DNA from: Pseudomonas marginalis
GTDB lineage: Bacteria; Pseudomonadota; Gammaproteobacteria; Pseudomonadales; Pseudomonadaceae
Length of the DNA stretch: 64,000 nucleotides
Reading direction: 5' to 3'
NCBI RefSeq assembly: GCF_008692035.1
Contig: NZ_VTFG01000001.1
Location: 1-64,000 of the forward strand
Every line of letters starts with the position of its first letter. Position 1 is the first letter of the stretch. Below are positions 37,717-47,129 of this stretch, piece after piece. Both the position numbers and the translations under genes were made by a program. The notes beneath the pieces are model-generated. The model was given only the letters and a program-made list of their open reading frames with translations, had not been told where the DNA came from and made no database searches.

Positions 37717-38736
37717 CTACGCGTAAGGACGCTGGGTCGAACCTCGAATGATCAACTGGGGCAAAAAGTCCAGGGTGCGGGTCGGTTCGGTGTCACCGCG
37801 CAAGCGCTTGAGCAGGCAGTCGAACGCACTGGCGCCAATGGCTTCGGTGGGTTGGGCGAGGGCGGTGATGCCGTTGCCCACCAACGGGTACCAGTCGAGG
37901 TCGTCCAGGGCGATCAACCCGATATCGTCGAACAGGTTGCAGTCCAGCGCCTTGAGCGCACGGGTGCAGGCCAGTGTGGCGACGCCGTTGGCACAGAACA
38001 CTGCCTTGGGGCCGGGTTTGGCGAGAAAGGCTTGCAGGCGTGGTTCCAGCCCGTCATCGAGCGCCAGCACCGCGCCGGTCAGCGCCGGGTGCCGGGCGAT
38101 TTCGCCCTTGAAGCTGTCCAGGCGTTCCTGCCGTGAACTGGTGCCATCGCAGGCTTCGCTCACCAGCAATACATCGCGGTAACCCTGCTGTTCCAGGTGT
38201 TCCACCGCCATGCGCACCGCCGCCGGGTTATCCAGCCCCACCAGGTCGCTGTGCAGCGGCTCGACCTTGCGGTCCACCAGCACCAGGGGCATTTCCCGTT
38301 GCAGTTCCAGCAGTTGGTCGAGGTGATGGCCGAGGGTGTTCACGATCAGCCCTTCGATGTTGTAGGAGCGCAGCGCCGCCAGGTGTTGGCGCTCCTGTTC
38401 GTCATCGCGGTCGGTGTTGCACACCACCAGGCTGTAGCCGTGCCGGCGGCAGGCGGTTTCGACGCCGTGCATCACGGCAATGGAATAGGGGTTGCGGATA
38501 TCGGCCACCAGCATGCCGATCAGGCGCGTGCGACCACGTTTCAACCCGCGGGCCATCTGGTTGGGGCGGTAGCCGAGTTGTTCGATGGCGTGTTCGATAC
38601 GCAGGGCGATGGCATCGGAGAGCAGGGCGCGGTCCTCGCCGATAAAGCGGGACACGCTGGCTTTGGACACGCCGGCGCGTTGGGCGACGTCGAGCATGGT
38701 GACACGGGTGCGTTGGGCGGCGGAAAAAGGGGTCAC
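37717..38736 (-). CDS. ptxS: LacI-family repressor PtxS
   Basis: The 339-residue regulator has a LacI helix-turn-helix (VTMLDVAQRAGVSKASVSRFIGED in pieces), a hinge region (GYRPNQMARGLKRGRTRLIGML) and a periplasmic-binding-protein-like sugar domain. PtxS represses its own gene and the kgu operon and releases DNA on binding 2-ketogluconate. It starts with GTG after AAGG and is transcribed toward kguEKTD. Operators lie on both sides of the gene. Confidence 0.9.
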   Translation of the reverse strand: MTPFSAAQRTRVTMLDVAQRAGVSKASVSRFIGEDRALLSDAIALRIEHAIEQLGYRPNQMARGLKRGRTRLIGMLVADIRNPYSIAVMHGVETACRRHGYSLVVCNTDRDDEQERQHLAALRSYNIEGLIVNTLGHHLDQLLELQREMPLVLVDRKVEPLHSDLVGLDNPAAVRMAVEHLEQQGYRDVLLVSEACDGTSSRQERLDSFKGEIARHPALTGAVLALDDGLEPRLQAFLAKPGPKAVFCANGVATLACTRALKALDCNLFDDIGLIALDDLDWYPLVGNGITALAQPTEAIGASAFDCLLKRLRGDTEPTRTLDFLPQLIIRGSTQRPYA

Positions 38737-38791
38737 GGTCGCGGGCCTTTCTTATTGGTGTTGGAGGTCATTAAACATCGACAAGGATGCT

Positions 38792-38805
38792 TGAAACCGG
38801 TTTCA
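38792..38805. promoter_or_regulatory. PtxS operator before ptxS
   Basis: A second exact copy of TGAAACCGGTTTCA lies 56 bases upstream of the ptxS start, consistent with autorepression. Confidence 0.88.
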
Positions 38806-38974
38806 GAAAACACCAAATCAGAAGATCCGTCAAGCCAATGCGGCGCCGACGTAGCTGTTGAAACCGACGAGCGGCGATGCCTACCTGTTAGTTTTGACAG
38901 TACCCAAGCGTGGTATTTGGGCGCTTAATCCTTGCCAAGGGCATCTTCCGTTGTATCGTCGGCAGGACAGTTAT

Positions 38975-40939
38975 ATGAACACTTCCAACCCTCGTCGCAG
39001 ACGTGTCTCCAGAAGCAATATTTTGTCTTTTTCCGAGATCAAGGTGCCCATCCTTGATGATGCCGTGCCCCCGATTATCGAGGGGTATATCCCGCGCGAG
39101 TACCTTGATTCGGATATTGAGGTGGTCATCGAGGAGCTTTGGCCAGAGTCCGCGCCGGAGGGGAGTTTCGACGTCCTGGTCGTTCATTGGCGCCGTAGTG
39201 GAAGTGAGGGAGAGCCGCTCCTGCGCCGGCGGTTCAATGGCCCGATTGATCCGGCGATTTTTCCACTGCGTATTCCCGTCGACCGGAGGTATCTGGAGAA
39301 CGACGGCACCGTGTTGCTGAGCTATGAGGTGCTTGAACAGGGCACTTTGCCCACCTCTTCGCCAACGCGCGTGTTAGTGCTGGACCGTACCCCACCCAAC
39401 AACAATATCGCCCCCCAGGTGCCTGAATTTCCCGTCAGTATCATCGATGAGGATTATCTGGCTGAGAACCCGACTGTGAACATGCGGATACCTTTTTACA
39501 CTGGCCGTCGCGCATGGGACCGCGTCGAGTATTACCTTTCGGATGAAACACCACCACCGGAGCGGGATACGCCTGATGGTTTTTTTGACTTTGTTTCTGA
39601 AACTGAGCCGTTGGTTTTCCCCGTACCAGGAGATCTGTTTCGGCTTTATCGAAACGGCCTTCAATACATGCATATTGTGTTGCGGGACCGCTCCGGTAAC
39701 CCAGGGCCGCGATCAATCCAGACACCGGTTATTGTTGATCTGGATCCCTCGCCCTCCGACCTCCAGGCACTGGTTGTTCCGGCGATGGTGAACGGCTTGA
39801 TTGATCGCCAGGATGCACGCCTTGGCGTTGTGGGGAAGGTGCTGTACGACAATTGGCAGGAGGGGGACCATGTCACGGTTACGTGGGGCACTACGCCGTT
39901 ACCGCCACAGCCGGTCACCCATTTGCCTTTTGATGTCAGCATCCCTTGGGAAACGTTGATTGCCCAGGGGCTGGGGCAAGCTTCCGGCGTTGCTACGTAC
40001 ACCATTACTCGCACCGGTGGCACGCTCCCCACCCCTCCCAGCCCGCCGACGGTGATCAGATGGAACTTCACGGTGGCGGGGCAAGACCACGGCGATGCAC
40101 CGCAACTGCTTAATCTCGACCTTCCTGCCGTGATGGTCTGGGGTGAAGGTTCCATGACCGAGAACCTTATCGATATACGTGATCAGGATCAGCGCATTTA
40201 CGCCAGTGTTCCGTTGTACCACCGGCCTCAGGATGGGGAAAAGTTGACGCTGTATTGGGGCAACTTTCCCAGTACCGCTGTACCGGTTGCACACTACACG
40301 GTGGATGTAAGTAAGGGCGATGCGGAAGGCAGCATTGTCGAGTTCAGTGATATTCCCTGGAATGTCATCACGGGAGCAGGCAATAACGACAGAATGCCTG
40401 TTTATTACACGACCTCTAACGGCGTTAATGAACAATTGGCCAACTTCACCAACGTGACAGTGGCCGTGGTTCCTATATTGAGTCTTACGCAAGTGCAATT
40501 TCCCAGTGCAACTGCAGACGCCTGGATAAATTGTCAGACTGTTCCTCCCATGTGGGACCATATCCCCCTGGGAATTCCGGGAAATACACAGCTCAGAGAA
40601 GGCGATGCGGTGCTCTTGAGTTGGCAGGGTTATGAGGGTTTTTTTACCGGGCCCATTGACGGGACTGAAGACTCTTTGCTGCATTTCCTTTCGGCGGAAG
40701 AAGCGAAGAATGGTTATATATTTAAGCAAGATAACTATGAAGAAAAGATAAAGCCCATACGGTCAGACAATCCGGCAAGCGTGGGGAGTTCGGCACTGGT
40801 GTCTTACGAAGTGCTCCGTGGCACCAGAATCATAGGCAGGGCACGGGAGCGGCAAGTCAAGATTGACCAACGCTACTCCAGTGGACGTTATTGCGGTCCC
40901 GACGAAGACGGGGAACAGGACTCGCCTGTTAACGAGTGA
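38975..40939 (+). CDS. Large Ig-like module protein of unknown function (paralogue 1)
   Basis: The 654-residue protein starts with a basic tail (MNTSNPRRRRVSRSN) and continues with about five beta-rich modules of 100-130 residues. A typical module reads VNGLIDRQDARLGVVGKVLYDN, then EGDHVTVTWG, then PFDVSIPWETL. The last module holds NCQTVPPMWDHIPLGIPGNTQLREGDAVLLSW in pieces and the chain ends near RYCGPDEDG. There is no signal peptide or membrane segment. AGGA lies before the ATG at 38975. The next gene is a paralogue with the same modules. Base composition is more A+T-rich than neighbours. I do not recognise a named family. Confidence 0.75.
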   Translation: MNTSNPRRRRVSRSNILSFSEIKVPILDDAVPPIIEGYIPREYLDSDIEVVIEELWPESAPEGSFDVLVVHWRRSGSEGEPLLRRRFNGPIDPAIFPLRIPVDRRYLENDGTVLLSYEVLEQGTLPTSSPTRVLVLDRTPPNNNIAPQVPEFPVSIIDEDYLAENPTVNMRIPFYTGRRAWDRVEYYLSDETPPPERDTPDGFFDFVSETEPLVFPVPGDLFRLYRNGLQYMHIVLRDRSGNPGPRSIQTPVIVDLDPSPSDLQALVVPAMVNGLIDRQDARLGVVGKVLYDNWQEGDHVTVTWGTTPLPPQPVTHLPFDVSIPWETLIAQGLGQASGVATYTITRTGGTLPTPPSPPTVIRWNFTVAGQDHGDAPQLLNLDLPAVMVWGEGSMTENLIDIRDQDQRIYASVPLYHRPQDGEKLTLYWGNFPSTAVPVAHYTVDVSKGDAEGSIVEFSDIPWNVITGAGNNDRMPVYYTTSNGVNEQLANFTNVTVAVVPILSLTQVQFPSATADAWINCQTVPPMWDHIPLGIPGNTQLREGDAVLLSWQGYEGFFTGPIDGTEDSLLHFLSAEEAKNGYIFKQDNYEEKIKPIRSDNPASVGSSALVSYEVLRGTRIIGRARERQVKIDQRYSSGRYCGPDEDGEQDSPVNE

Positions 40940-41089
40940 CTGAGTCCAATAATAAAATTGAGCTTCGATAGTGGTCTCAAGTGTTTTAGAGGCGGGGCCA
41001 ACTATTCGGTTCAAGGCGAGCGATTTCTCGTTTCGCCTGTGACATTGAAGTGGTAACCGGCGTTAATAATTCGCTTATGGAGAACGTAG

Positions 41090-43081
41090 ATGACTATCTT
41101 TAGTAAGAAACAACAGGCTGCACTTGCCTCTCGAAAGCTCAATCGAGAGTATGTTTCCAAGTATGGCGGCGGTATTTTTGAGTTTGAGGCGCCGGAGTTC
41201 AGCTCGCTAAACGATCAGGGGCTGATCCTCGCAGCGGCCTCAAGAAAAGACTTACCTGTTACGTTTGTAGCCCCATCGCTTGAGGTGCCTCCTGCAGAAG
41301 CCCGGCTGGAATTGGTGATGCGCGATAAAGGTGTGACAAATTGGGCACCGTCTCTGTATACGCTTCGCTATTCGGGAGCCGGTGCAATCAATGCGGGCGA
41401 CATTATTGTCAGGAATATTCCGACCTCCCGCCTGAGTCAGGGGAAGTACGAAATTGCCTATATCTTGTATGAAGACAAGCTCCCTACCCTGTCAGGAATC
41501 GCGCCATTGGAGGTGGATCTGACGGCACCCTACAAATTCAATGTCGACGACGATGAAGAACACGATATCCATCCGTTTGCTCCGTTATTACCGGCCGACC
41601 TAGGGCCGGAAATCGACGAACTCTATGTAGAGGAACATGATGAGGGATTGGTATGTACCTACCCGAATTACGAGGACTATGGTCGAGCAGACGGTGACAC
41701 AATCACGGTCTATTTCTCGAAGTATTCCTCATCGCTTCTTGCTACAGAGATCGACACGGTGCCGGTGGAAGATAGCCTTGAGTTTGTTATTCCATGGGAC
41801 CGGATCGAAGTGCTGGAAGCTGGCACATACTATTTGTTTTATGTCCTGAAAGACCTGGCCCGTAACAAAAGCAGGGAATCTGTTCCCTGTCCCGTCCGGC
41901 TGAACCTGGTGGGGGTTCCTGATCCTTTGCAGGCGAGGGTGCCGTTGGCGCTGTTGCCGGCCGATGGCCTGATTGATCTGGCGGATGCTCACGAGCCCGA
42001 TGGCGTGACGGTGGAGATTCCTCAGTACGCCAATGTGCGAGAGGAGCTGGATGTCATTGACCTCACCTGGGGCGGCGAGAGCGTGGGGCGCTTCAATGTC
42101 AGGGATTACACGCCGTTTCCTCTAAGGCTGCCGGTTGATACCGATATCATCTTCGACGTGTATGGTACCGGCCCCGGGGAAGTGGACACGGATATCGATT
42201 ACCTGGTTGATCGCAATGGCAACGAATATCCCGCGCCCACGCTAACCATTGAAGTGGATCTTTCAGGCCCCGGCCCCGACCCGACGCCAGACCCGGAAAA
42301 CTCTCGGCTCAACCTGGTGACCGTGTACGGTAGCGATCCCGATCAGGAAAACCATTTGCTGCCGGAAGATTTCGGTAACGACGCGACCGTCGAGATTGTG
42401 CTGTGGGAGGTTCCCCCGCCTGTACCCGGTATCACCCTTACTGGTTATTGGGGCAGTTTTGCGTACCCCTTCGATTCAATCGAGCTGGATGGCGAAGCCG
42501 GTGGAGACACCGTTACCCTCAACGTGCCTTGGCCAATCATCAAGGAGGTTGGCAATGGCACGGTCCCGGTGTTCTATACCTTGAGTTGGGAAGTCAATGA
42601 CAACCTCCAGCGATCTCGTCCCCAGAATGTCGAGGTCGACGCCAACATAGTCGTCATGGAGCAGCCGACCTTCGTCAAAGCTGGCACGGATATGGCTTGT
42701 ACGGATCTGGATCCGTTTAACTTTTCCGCACGTGTCAGAGTGCCGGGCAATACCACCTACTTCCAGGAGGACGCTGTCGTCCGCGTGGAATGGCAGGTAT
42801 ACAGCGACAGGGCCAGCACTACGCCATTGGGGGATCCTGTATCGTTCAACTCGCTACCGTTGACACCGGATATGGTTTCAAATGGTTTCTTCCTGACGAT
42901 TCAGCCTTACACCACCGTCATCAGGCCTGCTGGGCGCAACTCAGTCAGCATTCAATACTTTGCGATGGTTAATGGCGTTGAGGAGCCATCTGAGAAGGGC
43001 TTTACAACGACGCTGTTCGCAAACCGGTCTACGCCGCCACTGTACTGCGAGGAGCTGCCGGTTCTCGGGGAGGATGAATAG
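41090..43081 (+). CDS. Large Ig-like module protein of unknown function (paralogue 2)
   Basis: The 663-residue protein is built from the same modules as its upstream neighbour: ADGLIDLADAHEPDGVTVEI, then TWGGESVGRF and PFPLRLPVDTDI. In the last unit CTDLDPFNFSARVRVPGNT is followed by FQEDAVVRVEWQ, and the end is PLYCEELPVLGEDE. The paired cysteines (one at the start of the last module, one near the C-terminus) are conserved between both. No signal peptide is visible. GGAG lies seven bases before the ATG. The two are 150 bases apart and probably one transcript ending at the hairpin at 43097. Confidence 0.75.
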   Translation: MTIFSKKQQAALASRKLNREYVSKYGGGIFEFEAPEFSSLNDQGLILAAASRKDLPVTFVAPSLEVPPAEARLELVMRDKGVTNWAPSLYTLRYSGAGAINAGDIIVRNIPTSRLSQGKYEIAYILYEDKLPTLSGIAPLEVDLTAPYKFNVDDDEEHDIHPFAPLLPADLGPEIDELYVEEHDEGLVCTYPNYEDYGRADGDTITVYFSKYSSSLLATEIDTVPVEDSLEFVIPWDRIEVLEAGTYYLFYVLKDLARNKSRESVPCPVRLNLVGVPDPLQARVPLALLPADGLIDLADAHEPDGVTVEIPQYANVREELDVIDLTWGGESVGRFNVRDYTPFPLRLPVDTDIIFDVYGTGPGEVDTDIDYLVDRNGNEYPAPTLTIEVDLSGPGPDPTPDPENSRLNLVTVYGSDPDQENHLLPEDFGNDATVEIVLWEVPPPVPGITLTGYWGSFAYPFDSIELDGEAGGDTVTLNVPWPIIKEVGNGTVPVFYTLSWEVNDNLQRSRPQNVEVDANIVVMEQPTFVKAGTDMACTDLDPFNFSARVRVPGNTTYFQEDAVVRVEWQVYSDRASTTPLGDPVSFNSLPLTPDMVSNGFFLTIQPYTTVIRPAGRNSVSIQYFAMVNGVEEPSEKGFTTTLFANRSTPPLYCEELPVLGEDE

Positions 43082-43096
43082 TCAATACACGTTGTT

Positions 43097-43120
43097 CAAA
43101 GGGCGCTTCGGCGCCCTTTG
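43097..43120 (+). terminator. Terminator after the Ig-like pair
   Basis: A perfect ten-bp stem (CAAAGGGCGC) with a TTCG tetraloop is followed by GTTTTC, 15 bases after the stop codon. Confidence 0.8.
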
Positions 43121-43330
43121 GTTTTCACCTGTCATGAGCTTCCTTGCGTAGTTGCGTTACCCCATTCCCGCCATTGATACGCGATTTTCCTTAGGATGGT
43201 TCGGATAATTCCTACATCCGTCGTTAGTGCTCACCGGTAATTTTGCGGGCCTTAACTGGCCAGTTTCCACTGCATTCGAAACAGGCCGAATTTTTCTGTT
43301 ATGGAACGCCTGTTGAACGAGTGAGTGATC

Positions 43331-45586
43331 ATGAATACCCAGTCTATTTTTAAGTTAAATCCTTTAGCCTTCGTCGTTAAGGTTGCGTCGATTGCATCAC
43401 TGTTAGCTCTCGCTCCGCACGCTCAGGCAAGGCTGATCGAAAATCGAACCGAGACCATTGACTTTCACGACGTGCTCGACAGCTATACGTTGGAAAATGC
43501 CACGCTCAACGTGATAGAGGGGCGAACCGAGAGCGTCTATGCCGCCCGCTCCAACCTGAACCTGAGCGACTCGAGTACCGTCCTCGGCACCGTCGTTGCA
43601 CAGGCGGGCTCGAACGTCAACGTGGATACCAGTCGTGTTGTGGCGCAGGGTGATTTCAATGCGGGTATCACGTTGTACAGCAGTAATGCGTTGATCAACG
43701 GCAGCGTGATTTCCAGTGCCGACTACGATGGGTTGGTGCTCAGTCGTTTCTCAGGCTCCACCGTGGGTTCCAACGCGACTGTCAATGGCAGCGTGGTTTC
43801 CGGGGCAACCGGCGGCGCAGCGGTTGGAGGCCACAGCGTGCTGAACCTGGACCGCAGCATCGTGCAGGGTACAGACGCTGGCAGTTTCGGTTTGAAGTTG
43901 CAGGGCGCAGAGGCCCATGCTCGTCAAAGTGTAATCACAGGCGGCCTTAACGGCGTAGTCCTGACGAATGAACCCCGTAGTGTGCTTGCCAATAGCTTGG
44001 TACTGGACAATACCCACGTGACTGGCGAAACCGGTGCAGCGATTGTGGTAGAAGGCCTGCTGGGCAGAGGGGCCAACGCATCGATTGAGGTGCTGAATGG
44101 CTCGACACTGTCCGGTGGCAACGGCAACCTCCTTGAGGTCAAGGATGGGTCTTCGGCCACTGTACGGGTTGATAACAGCCAACTACTGGGCAACGTGATC
44201 GTTGAGTCGGGCAGTACCACACACCTTGACTTGCAGAACCGGGCTGCGTTGACCGGTCGCCTGGAAAATGTTTCGTCGTTGAGTATCGGTAGCCAGTCGC
44301 TGTGGGACATGACCGGCAACAGCCAGGTCGGCGCCTTGAATCTGTCGGGCGGGATGATCAGGTTTGGTGCGAGTGACGCCTTTTACCAGTTGGACCTGAC
44401 CAGCCTGTCAGGTAACGGTACGTTTGTGATGGGCACTGATTTTGCCCGGGGCTTGACCGACTTCCTCAACATCACGGGTTCCGCCAGCGGCAACCATCAA
44501 TTGCTGCTATCCAGCAGCGGCGTCGAGCCGGTCAGTGCCAATGAGGTGCGTATTGTTCATACCGGTGGCGGTGATGCGCAGTTTTCGCTGATAGGCGGAT
44601 CGGTCGATGTGGGGGCGTGGTCTTATGGGCTCAAGCAAGACGGCAATGACTGGTTCCTCGACCCGTCGTCGCGGGTCATCAGCCCTGGCACCCGCTCGGT
44701 GCTGGCGCTGTTCAATGCCGCGCCTACCGTGTGGTATGGCGAGCTGTCTTCTCTGCGTACCCGTATGGGTGAACTGCGCCACAATGGTGCTGAGTCCGGC
44801 GGATGGGTCCGCAGTTATGGCAACAAGTTCGAGGCCAAAGGTGGTGCCGGAAATGGCTACACCCAATCGCAACGCGGTTTTTCCCTCGGTGCGGATATGC
44901 CGATGATGGACAGCCCATGGCTATTGGGGGTCATGGCCGGTCATAGTGAATCAGATCTGGATGTTGGCCGTGGAACGTCGGGCACTATCAAAAGTTACTA
45001 CGTCGGTGCCTATGCCACTTGGATGGATGAAGACAGTGGCTACTACTTTGACGGTGTGGCCAAGGTGAACCACCTGCGCAATGACTCCAAGGTGGGGTTG
45101 AGCGATGGCGCACAGGCCAAGGGTAACTACTCCACTAATGCCTTGGGTGTTTCGGCAGAGGTCGGGCGTAATATTCGGTTGGATGATGCGTTCTTCGTTG
45201 AACCGTTTGCCCAAGCGTCGGTGATGACTACCAAGGGCAAGAGCTACCAACTGGATAACGGGATGCAGGCCAAGGGCGATCACACCCACTCGGTCCTGGG
45301 TAAATTGGGGGTGACTGTCGGCCGTGATTTTGTGCTCGATAGCGGTAGCGTTGTACAGCCTTACTTGCGCGGTGCGGTCGCTCATGAATTTGCCAAGAAC
45401 AACAAGGTGTCGGTGAATAACCAGGCTTTCAATAACGATCTCTCGGGCAGCCGTGCAGAGTTCGGTGCGGGGGTTTCGGTGTCCTTGTCCCAGAACCTGC
45501 AGTTGCATGCCGACTTCGAACATGCGAAAGGCAAGCGGATTGATCAGCCTTGGGGCGCCAACGTGGGCGTGCGTTACAGCTGGTAA
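43331..45586 (+). CDS. Autotransporter with pertactin-like passenger
   Basis: The 751-residue type V secreted protein has an extended signal peptide (cleavage about APHAQA, residue 33). A Gly/Ser/Asn-rich passenger of beta-helix repeats follows (GNVIVESGSTTHLDLQ, ALTGRLENVSSLSIG). It has the pertactin-like junction (LTDFLNITGSASGNHQLLLSSSG in pieces, then GLKQDGNDWFLDP) and an outer-membrane barrel of about 270 residues ending VGVRYSW. Such proteins are often adhesins or surface enzymes; no protease triad was seen. An in-frame GTG two codons upstream (43325) is possible. A bidirectional terminator follows. Confidence 0.87.
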   Translation: MNTQSIFKLNPLAFVVKVASIASLLALAPHAQARLIENRTETIDFHDVLDSYTLENATLNVIEGRTESVYAARSNLNLSDSSTVLGTVVAQAGSNVNVDTSRVVAQGDFNAGITLYSSNALINGSVISSADYDGLVLSRFSGSTVGSNATVNGSVVSGATGGAAVGGHSVLNLDRSIVQGTDAGSFGLKLQGAEAHARQSVITGGLNGVVLTNEPRSVLANSLVLDNTHVTGETGAAIVVEGLLGRGANASIEVLNGSTLSGGNGNLLEVKDGSSATVRVDNSQLLGNVIVESGSTTHLDLQNRAALTGRLENVSSLSIGSQSLWDMTGNSQVGALNLSGGMIRFGASDAFYQLDLTSLSGNGTFVMGTDFARGLTDFLNITGSASGNHQLLLSSSGVEPVSANEVRIVHTGGGDAQFSLIGGSVDVGAWSYGLKQDGNDWFLDPSSRVISPGTRSVLALFNAAPTVWYGELSSLRTRMGELRHNGAESGGWVRSYGNKFEAKGGAGNGYTQSQRGFSLGADMPMMDSPWLLGVMAGHSESDLDVGRGTSGTIKSYYVGAYATWMDEDSGYYFDGVAKVNHLRNDSKVGLSDGAQAKGNYSTNALGVSAEVGRNIRLDDAFFVEPFAQASVMTTKGKSYQLDNGMQAKGDHTHSVLGKLGVTVGRDFVLDSGSVVQPYLRGAVAHEFAKNNKVSVNNQAFNNDLSGSRAEFGAGVSVSLSQNLQLHADFEHAKGKRIDQPWGANVGVRYSW

Positions 45587-45611
45587 TCAACAATGCCCTG
45601 GATCAAGTGAT

Positions 45612-45642
45612 AAAAAACGCCCCGGTTTCCGGGGCGTTTTTT
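45612..45642. terminator. Bidirectional terminator after the autotransporter
   Basis: A 14-bp perfect stem (AAAAAACGCCCCGG, loop ttt) gives T runs on both strands, ending the autotransporter gene and the convergent gene at 45649. Confidence 0.9.
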
Positions 45643-45648
45643 GGCGGG

Positions 45649-46089
45649 TCAAACATTGAACAGGATTTGCATACGTTGATCCTTCATATTGACGTCAACG
45701 TAGTAGACGTCCAAGGCGCCACTGACATGGTTGGTTTGCTGGTTATGGATAAACTCAATCGTGCCGCGCGAGGCTGTATAAGCGGGAGGTGGCGCGTCAT
45801 TGAGCTCCATATAAATAATTGAAAAACGCTCGTCGGGTTCGTCGGGCTTGAGGGTATACCGGCCGGAGGGCAATGTCGCCGGATCCGCCAGATATTGGAA
45901 AACAACGATTCGCCGGCGGTTGCCAATGCCTAAATCCCGCTGAGTGGCCTCAACCCACCAATAATCGGATTTGAGTTCATGTTTGGGGAAATCGTCCTTG
46001 AAAGCCTGAGTCGCGATCGTTCCCTGAAAGTAAACTTGGTTAGTGGACCGGCTGTTTTCACTTACCGCAGATGCAGTTGCAGTACTCAT
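45649..46089 (-). CDS. Hypothetical protein, 146 residues
   Basis: The 146-residue protein has a Ser/Thr-rich start (MSTATASAVSENSRSTNQ) and a beta-rich body (VYFQGTIATQAFKDDFP, YTLKPDEPDERFSIIYMEL, GTIEFIHNQQTNHVSGALDVYYVD in pieces). It has no signal peptide. GGGAG lies upstream of the ATG. It lies 110 bases downstream of the CBM-like gene on the same strand and may be its operon partner. No family was recognised; the pattern of a folded beta-sandwich that suppresses or buffers charge is only an impression. Confidence 0.6.
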   Translation of the reverse strand: MSTATASAVSENSRSTNQVYFQGTIATQAFKDDFPKHELKSDYWWVEATQRDLGIGNRRRIVVFQYLADPATLPSGRYTLKPDEPDERFSIIYMELNDAPPPAYTASRGTIEFIHNQQTNHVSGALDVYYVDVNMKDQRMQILFNV

Positions 46090-46199
46090 GGTTATAGTCT
46101 CCCGCTCTCGTCAATAAATGTCCTGTGAAGGCATCATTGCCCACTTGGGACAAGCCTGTTAAATGCGACGGTTTACGTTTGCCTCCTTTGCACGCGCTT

Positions 46200-47000
46200 T
46201 CATTCCATTGCCTTTAATGAAATATTGTCGACGATCAGAAAAGTAATGCCCTGTATTTGCAGCGTGATGTCATGAATGCCAGCGGGGACGGTGAATAAGT
46301 AGGTGTATGAATCCCAGCCTCCCTCTCCGCGTAACTCGAACTCAGGTACGTGATCGGGGGTTATATGAAACATTACAACCCCATGGCCGCCGGTTGGTGT
46401 TTGTGCATCGATAGAGAAGACCAGCGCCTGCTCGGGAACGACCCTGATGTCCTGCTCGATATAAGCGCCCAGATTCAACTGACACCGTTGATCGTGGAAG
46501 GTCGCGGAATTGGGTGGCGGTGACGAAGTCCATTCATCGCCGTTGCGTGAGAAGTCCCCGTTACCGATCAACTCAATCGGTATGATCGTCCCTTCTTCCT
46601 CCACTAGCCTGACGTTATCGAACCAGACGTCCCCCGACGTTCCTGTCAATTGCACGGTTGCGCTGACAGTGCCTGTGGGAGGCGTGAACGTTAATGACTG
46701 ACGCAACCAGCCTTGGTTGCCGGACATCGATATCGATTCATTGACCCCCGAAGGCTGAAAAACCACCGTTATCGAGCCGGTACCTCTGTAAGTAATCAGC
46801 GTAAACAGGCTGAGGGTATAGACCGTTGCCTCAACCACAGGTACCGTTTGCTCAGCCATTCCTTGAGTTCTGACGATGCAACTGTGCTGGGAAAAATCAA
46901 CCCTGCCGGGAAGTGTCGCGGTGGCTGTCCAATGGGTTCCATGGTCGATAAAGTTTCCATTCAGGATCAGATTCTTATTTAACGGAACAAGTGGTGACAT
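46200..47000 (-). CDS. Protein with two carbohydrate-binding-like (CBM4/9-type) repeats
   Basis: The 266-residue protein consists of two beta-sandwich repeats, each starting with an NG-[ND]-F motif (NLILNGNFIDHGTHW and ELIGNGDFSRNGDEW). Each ends with the typical VWFDNVRLVEE / FLIVDNISLKAME strand. This is the pattern of CBM4/9-like carbohydrate-binding modules. No signal peptide or catalytic domain is visible, so it is not a complete exported glycosidase. GGGAG lies seven bases before the ATG at 47000. It is followed by the 146-residue gene. Confidence 0.65.
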   Translation of the reverse strand: MSPLVPLNKNLILNGNFIDHGTHWTATATLPGRVDFSQHSCIVRTQGMAEQTVPVVEATVYTLSLFTLITYRGTGSITVVFQPSGVNESISMSGNQGWLRQSLTFTPPTGTVSATVQLTGTSGDVWFDNVRLVEEEGTIIPIELIGNGDFSRNGDEWTSSPPPNSATFHDQRCQLNLGAYIEQDIRVVPEQALVFSIDAQTPTGGHGVVMFHITPDHVPEFELRGEGGWDSYTYLFTVPAGIHDITLQIQGITFLIVDNISLKAME

Positions 47001-47129
47001 GGCGTGCTCCCGCAGGCTTTGATACCCGTCATGGCCCGTGCTTTTTGACAAGTGGCTTTATTCAGCGCCATTAACGCCTTGCCCACAACTGTCAGAATTC
47101 ACAGGTTTGCTCGCCATTCGTCGCCTTTT

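Noticed and set aside
43901..44700. Protease or lipase active site in the autotransporter passenger
   Set aside because: No GDS(L), GNSGG or similar catalytic motif was found; the passenger looks purely structural.
39000..47000. Prophage or integrative element
   Set aside because: No integrase, transposase, phage structural gene, tRNA target or flanking direct repeat was seen, despite the different base composition.
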